Shown here: positions 1 to 8,523 of the stretch, piece by piece
Position numbering within the stretch: position 1 is the stretch's first letter
Layout of the letters: each line of letters begins with the position of its first letter
Origin: CAJWPI01 sp964571215
GTDB taxonomy: Bacteria; Pseudomonadota; Gammaproteobacteria; Magnimaribacterales; Magnimaribacteraceae
Assembly: GCA_964571215.1 (NCBI GenBank)
Contig: CAZMZZ010000004.1
Coordinates: forward strand, 1 to 60,262
Direction of reading: 5' to 3'
Length of the DNA stretch: 60,262 nucleotides
Program-made: the position numbers and the translations under genes
The notes under the pieces: generated by a model
Told to the model about the DNA's origin: nothing
Databases searched by the model: none
The model's input: the letters and a program-made list of their open reading frames with translations, nothing else

Positions 1-790
1 CTTTAAAAATTCTTTCTAAAGAAAGACCCATAGGAAAATAACCAGCATACATTATCTTGTCTTGTCCTCGAGAATTTGCAAATTCTATAATGGCTTTAGG
101 ATAGTACTTTGGTGCAAAAGCGCTTGTCATATAAAAAAGATTTGGATATTTTAACATCAATTTTACTGCCATTTCTGTCCATGGTTCTGCACCATGCTTC
201 ATAACAAATTTTAATTCAGGAAAAAACCAACATACTTCATCTATAAGCTCAACTTTTTGAGGTTCCATTGGTAGTCTAGGTCCTGGAACGCCTACACAAG
301 CGCAGAAAGGAATATCAAGTTCTACACAAGTAGAATAAATTGGATACCATTTCTTATCATTTATGGGGACTTGGGGGCATAATCCAGAAGGGAAAGCATC
401 CACAGATTTAATATTAAATTTTTTGTATAGTCTTTTAATTTCCCTTACTTCTTCCATTCCTTTATTAGGATTTACAGGGTAGTTAAAGAAAAATCTATCA
501 GGAAATCTCTTTAAAGCATCAATAATCTCATCTTGGCTTTCATTAAAACCTATATTTGCTTTTTCAATTCCAAATTTATCCATCTGTTGGATGACATAAA
601 GAGGAAAATCCTTTTGATCTCCTGTTTTCGGTACATCCTTAAACATATATTCTGCTGGAAAAGAAAACATTTTTTTGCTTTCCTCATCTAAAAAAAGAGG
701 CTTCATAAATTCATACCACTCACTTCTATCTTCATTACTTGGGATTCCCATCATGAGATCAATAATTGCTGGTTTCTTAGGGTAGTTCAT
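1..790 (-). CDS. Amidohydrolase family 2-like protein, 3' end cut by window
   Basis: Partial gene entering from the left edge on the minus strand; about 263 N-terminal codons are visible and the stop lies outside. The start is the ATG at 790, which overlaps the TGA of the sulfotransferase gene as ATGA, suggesting translational coupling. The protein begins MNYPKKPAIIDLMMGIP and has FPAEYMF, VMKHGAEPW and MYAGYFPMGLSLERIF, a pattern I associate with the ACMSD-like amidohydrolase family (TIM barrel). The usual N-terminal HxH metal pair is not visible and the late Asp is replaced in AGYFP, so metal binding may be reduced and the reaction is unknown. It closes a four-gene minus-strand run. Confidence 0.7.
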   Translation of the reverse strand, partial: MNYPKKPAIIDLMMGIPSNEDRSEWYEFMKPLFLDEESKKMFSFPAEYMFKDVPKTGDQKDFPLYVIQQMDKFGIEKANIGFNESQDEIIDALKRFPDRFFFNYPVNPNKGMEEVREIKRLYKKFNIKSVDAFPSGLCPQVPINDKKWYPIYSTCVELDIPFCACVGVPGPRLPMEPQKVELIDEVCWFFPELKFVMKHGAEPWTEMAVKLMLKYPNLFYMTSAFAPKYYPKAIIEFANSRGQDKIMYAGYFPMGLSLERIFK

Positions 791-1950
791 GTCTTTTTAA
801 TATATCTATTTATATAATCTAAGAAGTCCTTTTGGATAATTTGATTATCAAGTCCATAGTTTGAAGAGGAATATTCATGATGTCCATGTTTATGTTGTTG
901 ATTTTGTCCGATCCAGTTCTTCATTTCATTAAATGCTTTTTGATTAAGTTCCAGATCTAAAAAGTTATAGACTTTCTTCATCTGCAAAAGAGGATCCTTT
1001 ATAAGGTCAAGATAGTTTATATCTAAGAACCTTGAAGGAATTTCGTTAGCGATATTCATACAATGAAGCATTACCCTAGCTAATTTTTGTTCCCAATATT
1101 GCCCAATTAATCTAGGATCTAGTTGATCACTTAAAGGTGCAGCTAAAGTTGTTACCATTGAGCAGTATGAGGGTATTGTATCTATTGGATTTCTATGAGT
1201 TTGTATGATCCTAGCATTAGGAAACACTTTTAAGATTATATCCACATATCCCATATGATGCGGGGTCTTTAAGACCCATATCTTTTTTGATCTATTTAAA
1301 TTTTGCCATTGTAAATATTGAAGTAGCAATTTTAAGTATTCATATGCTGTTGAGTGATCCTGATCTTCAATCCATAGTGAATAGGAGGGTACGTACATAA
1401 AAGACTCAGGAACAGTACTGTAGAAAGTATGTTCTAGTAAAAGAATTTCTTCATCTGGTGCCATAGCATCCATAGGATGAATTCTCATTAGATCAGGTGA
1501 AGCTTGCAACAATTCCTCTACTTCATTCTTTCCAGCTTTTATTCTTTCTATTGGTTTTCCTCTACTTTCTGAAGGAAATCTTGAAGGATTTCTTCCTTCC
1601 CACCATATCATGGAAGTATTTCTCGAATCAGAAGATAACAATCTATGCATCATTGTGCTGCCTGTTCTAGGAAGACCTACTATTACTACAGGACCTAAGA
1701 TATCCTCATTTTTGATCTCTGGATAATTATTTAAATCTTTTTCAAATCTCAATCTATTAACTAGTATCCCTGTAATTCTTGCATGTTGAGCCAACTTACC
1801 AATATCGTTTAACTGTGCTTCTTCTTTTAGGCTATTACATAGCATTTCTAAACCTATTAAATGTGCAGGATCACCAAAATCTTCTAATCCTGTTATCTTT
1901 GATGCATGCTTTTTTAGGTTTTTAAAATTAAGAGAATTTGAGGTATTCAT
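787..1950 (-). CDS. Sulfotransferase family protein (PAPS-type)
   Basis: 387 residues. The 5'-phosphosulfate loop VGLPRTGSTMMHRLL lies at about residues 91-105, and a THRNP motif near residue 255 fits the 3'-phosphate-binding element of PAPS-dependent sulfotransferases (Sulfotransfer_3-like). Such enzymes move a sulfuryl group from PAPS to a hydroxyl or amine; the acceptor cannot be read from the sequence. No signal peptide or membrane segment is seen, so a cytoplasmic enzyme is expected. It lies two bases downstream of the DUF1214 gene and overlaps the amidohydrolase start, so the run is probably one operon. Sulfation of a hydroxylated lipid or sterol would fit the wider neighbourhood, but that is inference. 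Confidence 0.82.
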   Translation of the reverse strand: MNTSNSLNFKNLKKHASKITGLEDFGDPAHLIGLEMLCNSLKEEAQLNDIGKLAQHARITGILVNRLRFEKDLNNYPEIKNEDILGPVVIVGLPRTGSTMMHRLLSSDSRNTSMIWWEGRNPSRFPSESRGKPIERIKAGKNEVEELLQASPDLMRIHPMDAMAPDEEILLLEHTFYSTVPESFMYVPSYSLWIEDQDHSTAYEYLKLLLQYLQWQNLNRSKKIWVLKTPHHMGYVDIILKVFPNARIIQTHRNPIDTIPSYCSMVTTLAAPLSDQLDPRLIGQYWEQKLARVMLHCMNIANEIPSRFLDINYLDLIKDPLLQMKKVYNFLDLELNQKAFNEMKNWIGQNQQHKHGHHEYSSSNYGLDNQIIQKDFLDYINRYIKKT

Positions 1951-1952
1951 TT

Positions 1953-3038
1953 TTAGAGTTCAGAGAATTTCTTTACCTCAGAACAAGGCTCAGGATATTC
2001 ATCTGCGCCTACCCATCTTAATAACATCGTACCTTGTTTATGTCCCGCAGTTTCTATCCAGTTGGGCATATCAGGATTAAAAGAACTAATTACTATGGTC
2101 AAAGTTCCATCATTATTTAACCGTGCATTGCTGTTGTTTAAAGATATTTTGTGAAAACGATAATCTAATGATTCCATCCAATAGTTATCTAATTGGAAAT
2201 TCCAGTAATCACAGTTAGGAACTTTAGTATTTATTATTAACACTTCATCTTGTTCTAACTTCCAGAAACCATGTAGGTAATGAATATTTGGATCACCTCC
2301 AGCTTTTTGGTACATCTGTTGGTCTTGAGATGGTAGTTTGTTGAGTTGTTGCTTAAATTTATTAGTCCAATTTACAAATGTAGATGCAGTTCCATTTACA
2401 AATCTTGCTACAGTTTGAAGACTTTGTACTAAACGTTCATCATTTAGGGGAGCAGGTGAATCCGGTGCATTTAAACACTCTATGTTTAATGAAGCGCTCT
2501 TTTCACTAGATTTATCTAAAAATGTTTGACGAACTATTACAAGATTTGAATCAGAAGACAGAGGTAACCAATTTCCTTCCTTTTTATTTTTGCTTAACAC
2601 AATGTCTATTAAGTCACTTCCTTGTATTTCTATCTCTTTGATATCAAGCTCACCTGTTGTTTTCATTGTCCCATCTTCACTATATTTATTAGCTTTTGTT
2701 CCAAAACTTAGATAATGGACTGTTCCTCTACTTCCCCAAATTCTATAATCAAAATTACCATCAATAGTAGCATTTAGATACAAATTATCTGGGTTATCAG
2801 CTCCTATTTTTGCGGTCTCATGTGAAAGACTATAAAAGGAAGGAAAGAAAGGGTCATTACTTTCTAGAGCCATTTCTAGACCTAAACGAGTCAAACGAGT
2901 TAAATACCTCCAACCCTCATGAACATCTAGGTGTGTTAAATCCTTTTCTCCTAAAATAATATGACCACTGGCTTTTAGAGATTCACAGAATTCTTCCCAA
3001 GCTTTACCACTCAAAGATAAATTTTCTTTTTTACTCAT
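1953..3038 (-). CDS. DUF1214 domain-containing protein
   Basis: 361 residues. The C-terminal part (about 230-350) contains DPNIHYLHGFWKLEQDEVLII, NCDYWNFQLDNYWMESLDYR, LNNDGTLTIVIS and NWIETAGHKQGTMLLRW, the pattern of DUF1214 proteins, which are often found beside sulfotransferases and lipid or steroid catabolism genes. The biochemical role is not established. There is no clear signal peptide or transmembrane helix. Its ATG at 3038 overlaps the stop of the upstream gene as ATGA, and only two bases separate it from the sulfotransferase downstream, so co-transcription is likely. Confidence 0.75.
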   Translation of the reverse strand: MSKKENLSLSGKAWEEFCESLKASGHIILGEKDLTHLDVHEGWRYLTRLTRLGLEMALESNDPFFPSFYSLSHETAKIGADNPDNLYLNATIDGNFDYRIWGSRGTVHYLSFGTKANKYSEDGTMKTTGELDIKEIEIQGSDLIDIVLSKNKKEGNWLPLSSDSNLVIVRQTFLDKSSEKSASLNIECLNAPDSPAPLNDERLVQSLQTVARFVNGTASTFVNWTNKFKQQLNKLPSQDQQMYQKAGGDPNIHYLHGFWKLEQDEVLIINTKVPNCDYWNFQLDNYWMESLDYRFHKISLNNSNARLNNDGTLTIVISSFNPDMPNWIETAGHKQGTMLLRWVGADEYPEPCSEVKKFSEL

Positions 3039-3460
3039 AAGTCTATTATGTGAATTAAAGAATTTGACAAGGCGATAGTTAAAGTTTTTATTTTCTTAGC
3101 TTCTTTCAAAGAATCTAATGAAAACCAATTTATAGATTGTTCTTTATTCTTTATGAGAGTAGAGATTGATACAAGGTACAATCTTTTTACTTTATTACTA
3201 TTCATTTTTTTTTCTAATTCTAAAAGATCATTCCATAATAATTTTTTCTTTTGAGATTGATATTCTTTTTTGATAATACCAAGAAATTCATTTAGATCCT
3301 TTTCTTTCTTAGAAACTTTTGGAAGGTAAAAACCATTTATTGATTGTAAAATTAAGCAGGACCAAAAGTCTTTATTGTTTTTTTCTTTCTTTAAAGATTT
3401 AAAAAAAGTTCTCTTAGCAATTTCTAAATTATCTTCTAATTTAATTAACTTAATGGACAT
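3035..3460 (-). CDS. Hypothetical lysine-rich protein
   Basis: 141 residues, not recognised. The protein is highly charged, with runs such as KKEKNNK, KKEKDL and KKEYQSQKKKL, and is predicted to be mainly helical; there is no signal peptide, cysteine cluster or known motif. It is probably the first gene of the minus-strand operon, because its stop overlaps the DUF1214 start (ATGA) and the 54-bp gap upstream separates it from a divergent gene. Base composition resembles its neighbours. The overlap and the uninterrupted length support a real gene, but the function is unknown. Confidence 0.6.
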   Translation of the reverse strand: MSIKLIKLEDNLEIAKRTFFKSLKKEKNNKDFWSCLILQSINGFYLPKVSKKEKDLNEFLGIIKKEYQSQKKKLLWNDLLELEKKMNSNKVKRLYLVSISTLIKNKEQSINWFSLDSLKEAKKIKTLTIALSNSLIHIIDL

Positions 3461-3514
3461 TTTTTTTTCTTAGCAGTTTAATTTGTTTTTCTTTTAAAAA
3501 ATTTTATTTATTTA

Positions 3515-4588
3515 ATGCCTGAGCAAAAAGATATAAACATTAATGGAATGCTTACCTCACTTACATCTTGGTTCAAAGATAAACTATCTTGTACAGATTT
3601 AAAACTGGAATCTTTAGGTAGCCCTGAAAATACTGGTTTTTCTAATGAAACAATCAGCCTAAAAGCAATCTATTTAAAAGGTAATAAATTATGTGAACGG
3701 TCCTTTGTGTTGAGACTAAAACCTACTGAATTTCAAGTTTTTCCTGAATATGATTTAGGAAAACAGGTAAAAGTTATGAGTGCTCTGAGAAAGTCTGGAT
3801 TACCTATACCAAAAGTAATTTGGGAAGAAGATAATGTTGAGATTATTTCTACACCTTTCTATGTCATGCAACTTATTGATGGTCAAGCTCCATCAGATAG
3901 CCCTCCATTCCATATGGATCTTAACGGCTGGGTTTCAGCAGCAAGTCCTTTTCATCGAAAAGAGCTATGGTGGGGTTGGGTAGATTCTATGAGTAAAGTA
4001 CATCTCTTAGATCCTGAAGAACTTAACTTACTCTTCTTAGATCAACCTCTTTTAGGAGAAACACCCTTAGATCAATGCCTATCTTATTACGAAAACTTCT
4101 TGAACTGGTCTTTAGATGGAGAACAGCATGAGGTTTGCGAAAATGTACTGGCCTGGTTAAAAGAGAATAAACCTACTGATTTACTACAAAAAAGATTGTG
4201 TTGGGGAGATTGTAGATGTGGAAATATTTTATACAAGAATTACAAACCTACAGCTTTACTTGATTGGGAGATGGCTTCTTTAGGTGATCCTGAGATGGAT
4301 CTTGCTTGGGGTATAGCAATAGATGATGCAAATAGTTTAGGCTTGAAGATTCCAAGACTTAAAGGTTTTCCTGAAAGACAACAAACTATAGAGAGATGGG
4401 AAAGAAATACAGGTTTTAAAGCTAAGAATTATGCTTATTATAGAATATTAGCTTTGTTTAAATTTGCAGTAATAATGATAAATACGAGTAAAAAAATGAT
4501 TTCTATAGGATTTTTAGAAAAAGATAGTAACTATTATTTAGATAACCATGTAACCCAGTATCTAAGTTTAGAAATGGAGGCTATTTAA
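3515..4588 (+). CDS. Phosphotransferase (APH/ACAD10-like kinase fold) family protein
   Basis: 357 residues. The motifs LCWGDCRCGNILY (about 227-239) and LLDWEMASLGDPEMDLAW (about 248-265) match the catalytic and metal-binding loops of the aminoglycoside-phosphotransferase fold in the branch related to ACAD10/ACAD11. In this branch the proteins usually sit with acyl-CoA or aldehyde metabolism and are thought to phosphorylate hydroxyacyl or alcohol substrates rather than antibiotics. The usual HGD is WGD here, so the His is lost although the Asp and Asn remain. It is immediately followed by the aldehyde dehydrogenase gene with no gap. The start is the first ATG after the divergent gap. Confidence 0.75.
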   Translation: MPEQKDININGMLTSLTSWFKDKLSCTDLKLESLGSPENTGFSNETISLKAIYLKGNKLCERSFVLRLKPTEFQVFPEYDLGKQVKVMSALRKSGLPIPKVIWEEDNVEIISTPFYVMQLIDGQAPSDSPPFHMDLNGWVSAASPFHRKELWWGWVDSMSKVHLLDPEELNLLFLDQPLLGETPLDQCLSYYENFLNWSLDGEQHEVCENVLAWLKENKPTDLLQKRLCWGDCRCGNILYKNYKPTALLDWEMASLGDPEMDLAWGIAIDDANSLGLKIPRLKGFPERQQTIERWERNTGFKAKNYAYYRILALFKFAVIMINTSKKMISIGFLEKDSNYYLDNHVTQYLSLEMEAI

Positions 4589-6121
4589 ATGGCAATTTAT
4601 AAGCCATTAAGAGAGAAAGAAGGTAAAAGGAGATACGAGTTAATAGATCCAGTTAATCTTAAATCTTTAGGTAAATTAGTTTGTACTACACAAGATGAAA
4701 TAAAAGATGCAGTAAATAAAGCTCAAACTGCACAAGTTAAATGGGCTCGCTTGTCTATAAGTGAGAGGGTTAAATTTTTACATAAGATCTTAGATAAAAT
4801 TTTAGAAAAGGAAATAAAAATTATAGAAACAGTAATTAGAGAAACAGGAAAAACAGAGACTGAAGCTCTATCAATGGAGATATACGCTTCTATAGACTCT
4901 TTGTCTTTTTATATTAAAAGAGCTAAAAAATTTTTAAAACCAAAAAAAATAAAACTCCATGGACTCATGCGCTTTATGAAAAAAGCTTATATATTTTATA
5001 AACCAAGAGGTGTTATCGGAGTTATAACTCCATGGAATGGCCCCTTTATTCTTGCTTTAAATCCAACAGTCCAAGCTTTGTTAGCTGGTAATGCAGTAAT
5101 AATTAAACCTTCTGAAGTTACCCCTTATTCTTCTAAATTAATAGAAACTTTATTCTTAGAAGCAGGCTTACCTAAATTTCTTGTGCAAGTTTTACTGGGA
5201 GATGGCATAACTGGTCAAGAATTATTAAATAGCAATATAGACAAAGTTTCTTTTACTGGAAGTATAGAGACAGGTAAAAAAGTAGCAGAGATATGCGGCT
5301 CTAAACTTTTACCATATACTCTGGAATTAGGTGGAAATGACGCCATGATAGTTTGTGCAGATGCAGATGTTGATAGGTCTGTTGAAGGTGCTTTAATTGG
5401 ATCTTATATGAATTCGGGACAATATTGTTGTGGTACTGAAAGAATTTACGTTCATAAAGATATATACGATATTTTTCTTGAGAAATTAATTAGAAAAGCT
5501 AAAAGTCTAAAGCAAACGAACTGTGCAGATGCTGATGTTGGAGCAACCTTTTGGGACAAGCAGATTGATATTATTGAAAACCATATGGAAGATGCACTTG
5601 AAAAAGGAGCTAAACTTCATATAGGAGGGAAAAGAAACCCAAATTTAGAAGGTCTCTTTTATGAACCCACTGTATTATCTAATGTTAATAAGACAATGCT
5701 AATTATGCAGGAGGAAACCTTTGGTCCCATTGCTTGTGTAGAAAAAGTGGATTCCATTGAAGAGGCTTTAAATTTAGCAAATGACACTAAGTATGGTTTG
5801 AATGGTAATGTATGGACAAAAAATATCAAAAAAGGTATCGAGATAGCTGCTTCTTTAGAAACCGGTGCTGCTTCAGTTAATGATATGGCTTTGAGTTATG
5901 GGATAAATGAAGTACCTTTTGGTGGAGTAAAAGATAGCGGCATGGGCTCTGTAAACGGTAAAGATGGTATTAGAGGATATTGCCATGCTATGCCGATAAT
6001 AATTGAAAGGTTTAGAAAAGGGCCTATATCTCATTATCCATACTCTAAGAAAACCCTTGTTCAAATGAGAGGTTTCTTGTCTTTATTTAAGAATAAACTT
6101 TTAAGGAGAATTTTAGGATGA
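4589..6121 (+). CDS. Aldehyde dehydrogenase family protein
   Basis: 510 residues, normal for the NAD(P)-dependent aldehyde dehydrogenase superfamily. Visible motifs are ITPWNGPF (cofactor and oxyanion region), FTGSIETGKKV (Rossmann loop), LELGGND with the general-base Glu near residue 246, GQYCCGTERIYV with the nucleophilic Cys near 280, and EETFGPIACV. The Cys is doubled (CC). The C terminus carries a basic tail beyond the usual end. It oxidises an aldehyde to an acid, probably one made by a neighbouring dehydrogenase, but the substrate is not predictable. The ATG directly follows the previous stop, and its own TGA overlaps the next ATG. Confidence 0.88.
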   Translation: MAIYKPLREKEGKRRYELIDPVNLKSLGKLVCTTQDEIKDAVNKAQTAQVKWARLSISERVKFLHKILDKILEKEIKIIETVIRETGKTETEALSMEIYASIDSLSFYIKRAKKFLKPKKIKLHGLMRFMKKAYIFYKPRGVIGVITPWNGPFILALNPTVQALLAGNAVIIKPSEVTPYSSKLIETLFLEAGLPKFLVQVLLGDGITGQELLNSNIDKVSFTGSIETGKKVAEICGSKLLPYTLELGGNDAMIVCADADVDRSVEGALIGSYMNSGQYCCGTERIYVHKDIYDIFLEKLIRKAKSLKQTNCADADVGATFWDKQIDIIENHMEDALEKGAKLHIGGKRNPNLEGLFYEPTVLSNVNKTMLIMQEETFGPIACVEKVDSIEEALNLANDTKYGLNGNVWTKNIKKGIEIAASLETGAASVNDMALSYGINEVPFGGVKDSGMGSVNGKDGIRGYCHAMPIIIERFRKGPISHYPYSKKTLVQMRGFLSLFKNKLLRRILG

Positions 6122-6303
6122 TAAAAAAAACTGAAAAGCCAAACTATTCCCAAAAAGCAAAAGAGATTAGTGATAATGTTATAAAGAAATCAAAAGCAGC
6201 AGGAAACTTTACTCAAACAGGCATGTTTTATGTGGAAAACTTAATGAGTAAATTATTATCTATTAAGCCTAAAGTTTTAGACAATGAAAAGAAAAGGGGC
6301 TAA
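6118..6303 (+). CDS. Hypothetical 61-residue protein
   Basis: Not recognised. The ATG overlaps the aldehyde dehydrogenase stop as ATGA, with GGAG ten bases upstream (AAGGAGAATTTTAGGATG), so translation is plausible. The product is basic and hydrophilic, without signal peptide, membrane helix or cysteines. It ends exactly at a strong intrinsic terminator, making it the last gene of the APH-like/aldehyde dehydrogenase operon. A small conserved partner of the dehydrogenase is possible, but nothing in the sequence proves function. Confidence 0.5.
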   Translation: MIKKTEKPNYSQKAKEISDNVIKKSKAAGNFTQTGMFYVENLMSKLLSIKPKVLDNEKKRG

Positions 6304-6318
6304 ATAGCCCCTTTTTTT
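6296..6318. terminator. Bidirectional intrinsic terminator
   Basis: Inverted repeat GGGGCTA / TAGCCCC (6296-6302 and 6305-6311) followed by seven T on the plus strand (6312-6318) and preceded by four A, so it can also act on the minus strand. It lies between the convergent 61-residue gene and the small heat-shock gene and can end both transcripts. Confidence 0.85.
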
Positions 6319-6766
6319 AATTAAGAATCTTATTTTTGGAAGTAAGTTCTATTTTTCTTGGTTTTTTATGGTCTGGGATTATCTTTTCTAACCCTACATA
6401 TAACATTCCATTAGAGAGCGCGGCTCCCTTTATAACCATATCTTCTGAAAGAACAAACTTTCTTTCAAAATCTCTAGAAGCTAGCCCTTGGTGGACTAAT
6501 CCTTCTGAAGCTTTAGAAGGCCTTTTACCTTTGATAATAAGGTTATCCTCTTTAGCTTCAATTTCAATATCCTTTTCTTCAAAACCAGCCACTGCAAGCT
6601 CTATAGTGTACTGCTCATCAGAAACTTTACGAATGTTGTAAGGTGGATAGTTAGTAGTTTGAGATTGAGAATCTGCTAATAAAGATAGAGCATCAAAAGT
6701 CCTATCAAAACCTACAGCAAATGGAGAGATATCTCTCCAAAAAATTTCAAATGTTTTATTTATCAT
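6317..6766 (-). CDS. ibpA: Small heat-shock protein, Hsp20/IbpA type
   Basis: 149 residues, the usual size of bacterial class A small heat-shock proteins. An alpha-crystallin domain spans about residues 38-130, with YTIELAVAGFEEKDIEIEAKEDNLIIKGKR-like strands, LASRDFERKFVLSEDM and the GMLYVGLEK strand. It is an ATP-independent holdase that binds unfolding proteins for the DnaK and ClpB systems. A good Shine-Dalgarno AAGGAG precedes the ATG at 6766. A sigma-32-like promoter lies upstream at 6838-6865, matching heat-shock control of this family. It stands alone, with a bidirectional terminator at its 3' end. Confidence 0.92.
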   Translation of the reverse strand: MINKTFEIFWRDISPFAVGFDRTFDALSLLADSQSQTTNYPPYNIRKVSDEQYTIELAVAGFEEKDIEIEAKEDNLIIKGKRPSKASEGLVHQGLASRDFERKFVLSEDMVIKGAALSNGMLYVGLEKIIPDHKKPRKIELTSKNKILN

Positions 6767-6837
6767 AATTTACTCCTTATTTAAGCAAGTTTTAAAATAT
6801 TTAATTTACGTAAGCCCTTAAGGCACCTACACTAGTT

Positions 6838-6865
6838 ATATTGGGATTTTAATAATATTTTCAAG
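6838..6865 (-). promoter_or_regulatory. Sigma-32-like heat-shock promoter for the Hsp20 gene
   Basis: On the minus strand a CTTGAAA box (6865-6859) is followed after 13 bases by CCCAATAT (6845-6838), close to the RpoH consensus CTTGAA/CCCCATnT with accepted spacing. It would start transcription near 6830, leaving about 65 nt of leader. The -35 box overlaps the Shine-Dalgarno of the divergent SDR gene, so part of the match could be chance. Confidence 0.6.
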
Positions 6866-6873
6866 GAGATTTC

Positions 6874-7668
6874 ATGAAGGATTTATTTTCTATAGAAGGC
6901 AAAGTTGCTTTAATTACTGGTGGATCTAGAGGCATTGGAGAGATGATTGCAGCTGGATTTCTTGCTAATGGAGTAAAAGTTTATATTAGCTCAAGAAAAG
7001 AAGAGGTGTGTGAAGAAACAGCCACAAGATTAAGTAAAGAATTTGGTGGAGAATGTATTTCTTTACCTGCGGATATATCTAATATGGATGGAATAGATAA
7101 CTTATATCATAAATTTAAGAATGAAGAACCAAAGTTAGATATTTTAATAAATAATGCTGGTGCTTCATGGGGAGCTTCAATAGAAGAATACCCTGAAAGT
7201 GGCTGGGATAAGGTTATGGATACAAACGTTAAGGGAGTTTTTTTCTTAACCCAAAAACTACTTTCTCATTTAAAAAAATCTGGTACTCACGAAGATCCAG
7301 CAAGAGTAATAAATATAGGTTCAATAGACGGCATAAAGAACACTGTATTTGATGCGTGGGCCTATGGTCCTTCAAAATCAGCTCTACATCATCTAACTAG
7401 ATTATTGGCAGCCAGGTTGGTTAAGGAAAATATTATAGTCAATGCTATAGCACCAGGACCTTTCCCAACTTGGATGCTCAGCACGGGAGTAGGATTTAAG
7501 GGGGAGACAGATGTAGATTGGAGCGAAGTGGGTAAAAGAAATCCAAGAGGAAGAATGGGAACAAAGGAAGATATTGCAGGATTAGCAATCTTCTTAAGTT
7601 CTAGAGCAGGGGCTTTTACAGTAGGTGAAACAATTACGTGTGATGGAGGATCTGTAGCTAGCAGTTAG
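6874..7668 (+). CDS. SDR family oxidoreductase
   Basis: 264 residues, classical short-chain dehydrogenase/reductase. The NAD(P) loop GGSRGIGE is at about residues 17-24, NNAG near 91-94, a catalytic Ser in NIGSIDG and the YGPSK catalytic pair near 165-169. The sequence resembles the RhlG or 3-oxoacyl-reductase branch, but the substrate is open: a 3-oxoacyl chain, a steroid or another ketone. A Shine-Dalgarno CAAGGAG precedes the ATG. It is divergent from the Hsp20 gene and convergent with the next SDR, so it is probably transcribed alone. Confidence 0.88.
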   Translation: MKDLFSIEGKVALITGGSRGIGEMIAAGFLANGVKVYISSRKEEVCEETATRLSKEFGGECISLPADISNMDGIDNLYHKFKNEEPKLDILINNAGASWGASIEEYPESGWDKVMDTNVKGVFFLTQKLLSHLKKSGTHEDPARVINIGSIDGIKNTVFDAWAYGPSKSALHHLTRLLAARLVKENIIVNAIAPGPFPTWMLSTGVGFKGETDVDWSEVGKRNPRGRMGTKEDIAGLAIFLSSRAGAFTVGETITCDGGSVASS

Positions 7669-7678
7669 AGTCTTAAAA

Positions 7679-8431
7679 TTATTCTATTACATTCTGATAA
7701 ATAGGCTTTTCTCCTCCACCATGAATCTCTAGTATTGCTCCGCTTATATAGTCAGCTAGATTTGAAGATAAGAATAAGCACCCTTTACCTATATCACTAG
7801 GATTTCCCATCCTTTCTAATGGAATAGTTTTACTTACTCTTTTAATGGACTCTTCATCACCATAATAGTTTTTGGCTTGCTCTGTTTTAATTAGACCGGA
7901 TACTATGGCATTAACTCTTACTTTTGGTGCCCATTCAATGGCTAGCGATTGAGTAAGATTTGCCAATCCAGCTTTTGCACTTCCATATGCTGCTGCACCC
8001 GGAGTAGGTCTTAAAACGCTCACACTACATATATTAATAATATTTCCACCTTCGCTTTCTTGCATGTATCTATTAGCTACTTGGCTTACATTTAAAGGAG
8101 CTAATAAATTAAGCTTTATTATAGACTCACTAAGTTTGGGGGGAGCCTTTTCTGCTTGAACCATTGGTCCTCCTCCTGCATTATTTATTACTACATCTAT
8201 ACGATTATCTTCCGCTATGATTTCTGAAAACATGTCTTCTATATTGTCAGGATCATTTACATTACATTGAAGGAAAGTAGAACCTTTAATTTTTTCTTTT
8301 GGAGCATTTCTTGCACATACATATACCTTTGCCTTGGAATCAATAAAGCTTTTAGCAATACCCTTACCTATACCCTTAGTTCCTCCGGTAATTAATACAA
8401 TTTTTTCTTTAAAGTCAGTAGATATACTCAA
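7679..8431 (-). CDS. SDR family oxidoreductase
   Basis: 250 residues. GGTKGIGKGIA near residues 16-26, INNAGGGP near 84-91, a catalytic Ser in NICSVSV and YGSAKAGL with the Tyr/Lys pair near 154-158. It is a classical NAD(P)-dependent SDR that interconverts alcohol and ketone groups. It diverges from the F420 operon, with a promoter for that operon in the 90-bp gap, so the two could be regulated together. It could be a hydroxysteroid dehydrogenase in the adjoining pathway; that is inference from position only. Confidence 0.86.
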   Translation of the reverse strand: MSISTDFKEKIVLITGGTKGIGKGIAKSFIDSKAKVYVCARNAPKEKIKGSTFLQCNVNDPDNIEDMFSEIIAEDNRIDVVINNAGGGPMVQAEKAPPKLSESIIKLNLLAPLNVSQVANRYMQESEGGNIINICSVSVLRPTPGAAAYGSAKAGLANLTQSLAIEWAPKVRVNAIVSGLIKTEQAKNYYGDEESIKRVSKTIPLERMGNPSDIGKGCLFLSSNLADYISGAILEIHGGGEKPIYQNVIE

Positions 8432-8460
8432 ATTGATCCCTCTTTTTTAACAAATTCGTT

Positions 8461-8489
8461 TTGACATGTTGCCACTCCAATCCCATTAT
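8461..8489 (+). promoter_or_regulatory. Sigma-70-type promoter of the F420 operon
   Basis: A perfect -35 TTGACA (8461-8466), a 17-base spacer and a -10 CATTAT (8484-8489, 4 of 6). A transcript start near 8496 would leave a leader of about 28 nt before the ATG at 8524. The TTG of the -35 box is itself in frame with the gene, which makes a false upstream start. Confidence 0.6.
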
Positions 8490-8523
8490 ACGCAATCAAA
8501 CTAAACAGCCTAAAGGTAAAGAT

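Noticed and set aside
6336..6641. Open frame antisense to the Hsp20 gene
   Set aside because: It lies fully within a clear alpha-crystallin gene and shows no protein motif.
8461..8523. Upstream TTG start for the F420:NADP oxidoreductase
   Set aside because: The TTG is the first part of a perfect TTGACA -35 box, and the ATG at 8524 gives the normal family start.
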